From positions 1 to 7,483 of the forward strand of contig JAGUYQ010000183.1 in assembly GCA_020061285.1 (NCBI GenBank): a stretch of 7,483 bases of DNA, in the 5' to 3' direction. The stretch comes from Betaproteobacteria bacterium. Lineage in GTDB: Bacteria > Pseudomonadota > Gammaproteobacteria > Burkholderiales > UBA9220. The notes under the pieces are model-generated. The model was not told where the DNA came from, searched no databases, and was given only the letters and a program-made list of their open reading frames with translations. Numbering within the stretch: the stretch's first letter is position 1; each line of letters starts with the position of its first letter. The position numbers and the translations under genes were made by a program. This document shows, piece after piece, positions 6,618 to 7,483 of this stretch.

Positions 6618-6702
6618 TTGGCAACCCCGCTGTCGTATGGCTTGCGCCCTTTAGACCGGTGGCTTTGCGTCCTTGTCTTTCGGCCAAGTTTGCCCTTTAC
6701 GA
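6618..6702 (-). ncRNA. c-di-GMP-I (GEMM) riboswitch
   Basis: The minus strand shows the ordered conserved blocks of the GEMM-I aptamer: AAAGGGCAAAC (6698-6688), a hairpin with a GAAA loop (CTTG at 6687-6684 pairing with CAAG at 6675-6672), GGACGCAAAGCC (6672-6661), CCGGTCTAA inside the third helix, and ACAGCGGGGTTGCC at the 3' end (6633-6620). P1 forms between GGCAAAC (6694-6688) and GTTGCC (6625-6620) with one bulged A. By comparison with the V. cholerae Vc2 aptamer, the base that selects the ligand (G20) is G here, at 6694, and the A stacked between the two guanines (A47) is at 6666. G at position 20 argues for c-di-GMP rather than the cGAMP-binding variant, which has A. It lies about 118 bases upstream of the REC-PilZ start, in the same orientation, and just after the histidine-kinase stop. 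Exact ends are approximate. Confidence 0.92.
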
Positions 6703-6740
6703 CCCTTGTTTGAAACCTAGCATGGGGCAGAAGGCTTGGT

Positions 6741-6760
6741 AATAAGTATAACTACTTATT
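6741..6760. repeat. Perfect 8-base inverted repeat around the histidine-kinase stop codon
   Basis: AATAAGTA and TACTTATT are perfect inverted copies separated by TAAC. The kinase TAA stop lies inside the right arm. The repeat is AT-rich in a GC-rich setting and has no T-run after it on either strand, so it is unlikely to be an intrinsic terminator. It also contains the best -10-like hexamer upstream of the riboswitch, so it could be an operator. The repeat is certain; a role is not shown. Confidence 0.5.
6745..6750 (-). promoter_or_regulatory. Candidate -10 element for the riboswitch/REC-PilZ transcript
   Basis: TATACT on the minus strand (five of six to TATAAT) sits inside the inverted repeat. 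Transcription would start near 6738, about 35 bases before the aptamer, a suitable distance. No acceptable -35 hexamer lies 17 bases upstream, so an activator or cotranscription with the upstream kinase gene is equally possible. Confidence 0.3.
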
Positions 6761-7483
6761 GAGGGAACGGGGCGGTGCCAACAAGAGGAGGGGCTTCGAG
6801 CGGGAATTGGATGTTGAATTCGGCGCCGCCGTCCGTATTGCGGGCGCTGATGGTGCCGCCCATTTTTGCCAGCATCGTTTTGGCGACGTAGAGTCCGAGG
6901 CCCGAACTCTTCTGCTTTGACGAAAAGTAGGGGTCGAATATCCGAGGGAGGAGCTCCTCGGCTATCCCCCCGGCATTGTCCGTAACGCGGATGCGGGAAC
7001 CTTCGTCGGTTTTTTCGACGGTTATGGAGACTTGTCGGCTATTTATGCTCTTCTCCAGGAAGGCATCGCGGGAATTGGACAGAATGGCCAGCAAGATTTG
7101 GGAAAGGTCCGTGGAGGAGCCCTTGATTTCAGCATCGCTGGGTGGGCTGGCGGTAAAGCAAAGACTTATGCCGTCGCTGTCGTAGGCGGGGCGAACCAGG
7201 TCGGCCACGCCCCCGACGACTTCGTTCAGCATGAAGGCCGTCGAATCCCGGTCCCGGTCAAGGTATTTGCAAAATGTGTCGATGGTGGAAGACATGTTCT
7301 GCAGGATGCGGCGGGAATCGCCAACGGACTTCTCGATCAGGTTTTCGTCCAGCTCATTGAACTGATAGGCATCCTTGATGTTGGTGCAGATCATGCCCAG
7401 AGCGGTCAAGGGTTGCCGCCAGTGGTGGGCGATATTGTGCAGCACCTCGCCGATAGCCAGATTGCGGGACTGGTCGAGGACGA
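6756..7483 (-). CDS. Sensor histidine kinase, C-terminal kinase core (5' end outside the window)
   Basis: The frame is open to the right edge, and the first visible residues (VLDQSRNLAIGE) run straight into the dimerisation helix, so the gene starts beyond 7483; the 241 visible residues hold only the transmitter. In visible numbering the H-box is IAHHWRQPL (17-25) with His19 as phosphoacceptor. This matches the AHxWRQPL type of kinases that often carry PAS or other N-terminal sensors, but the sensor part is not seen. The ATPase domain has an N-box (LSNSRDA), G1 (VTDNAGGI), F-box (IFDPYFSSK) and G2 (SSGLGLYVAKTM), so it appears catalytically complete. It probably autophosphorylates and passes phosphate to a response regulator. 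The adjacent REC-PilZ protein lacks the acceptor Asp, so the true partner is likely elsewhere. TAA at 6758-6756 ends the gene within an inverted repeat, followed by the riboswitch region. Confidence 0.93.
   Translation of the reverse strand, partial: VLDQSRNLAIGEVLHNIAHHWRQPLTALGMICTNIKDAYQFNELDENLIEKSVGDSRRILQNMSSTIDTFCKYLDRDRDSTAFMLNEVVGGVADLVRPAYDSDGISLCFTASPPSDAEIKGSSTDLSQILLAILSNSRDAFLEKSINSRQVSITVEKTDEGSRIRVTDNAGGIAEELLPRIFDPYFSSKQKSSGLGLYVAKTMLAKMGGTISARNTDGGAEFNIQFPLEAPPLVGTAPFPQ

Noticed and set aside
6688..6698. The riboswitch might be the cGAMP-binding variant
   Set aside because: The position that is A in that variant is G here (in AAAGGGCAAAC), which fits c-di-GMP.
6761..6785. 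Sigma-54 promoter upstream of the riboswitch (TGGCAC on the minus strand)
   Set aside because: The -24-like TGGCAC is present, but no GC at the required -12 position follows.

Overview
The window looks like a GC-rich proteobacterial chromosome, probably gammaproteobacterial. The chorismate synthase is close to enterobacterial AroC along its whole length, and the regulatory genes at the right end (a PilZ protein, an AHHWRQPL-type histidine kinase, a c-di-GMP riboswitch) fit that group. I cannot name a genus. The left part (about 1-3340) is visibly less GC-rich and carries accessory genes; aroC and its neighbour are strongly GC-rich housekeeping-type sequence.

Left region, 1-2716 (+): after about 126 bases in which I see no gene, there is one large gene of about 860 codons for a protein with an N-terminal HD phosphohydrolase-type domain followed by an HSP90-like (GHKL/Bergerat) ATPase. 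The reading frame is broken near position 400, inside the HD domain, so it appears as a short N-terminal fragment (127-456) and a long open frame (398-2716). Its stop overlaps, tail to tail, the end of a minus-strand toxin-antitoxin pair (2713-3343): an MntA-like minimal nucleotidyltransferase antitoxin followed by a HepT-like HEPN RNase toxin. Together these resemble a small stress or defence island next to a core gene.

Centre, 3460-5748 (+): intact aroC (chorismate synthase, last step of the shikimate pathway), then 30 bases later an MFS transporter of the HcaT-like (MFS_1_like) type, probably cotranscribed with it.

Right region, 5742-7483 (-): a second-messenger signalling cluster. A histidine kinase runs in from beyond the right edge and ends at 6756. 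Downstream of it, in a 261-base gap, lies a c-di-GMP-I (GEMM) riboswitch at about 6618-6702. It is followed by a roughly 125-base leader with two stem-loops, and then by a REC-PilZ protein (5742-6494). The REC domain has lost its phosphoacceptor aspartate (Ala57), while the PilZ c-di-GMP-binding motifs are intact. The PilZ protein is therefore probably read out through c-di-GMP at two levels: an RNA sensor in its leader and a protein sensor in its C-terminal half. This riboswitch plus degenerate-receiver PilZ unit is the most interesting part of the window. No tRNA, rRNA, CRISPR array or complete insertion sequence was seen.
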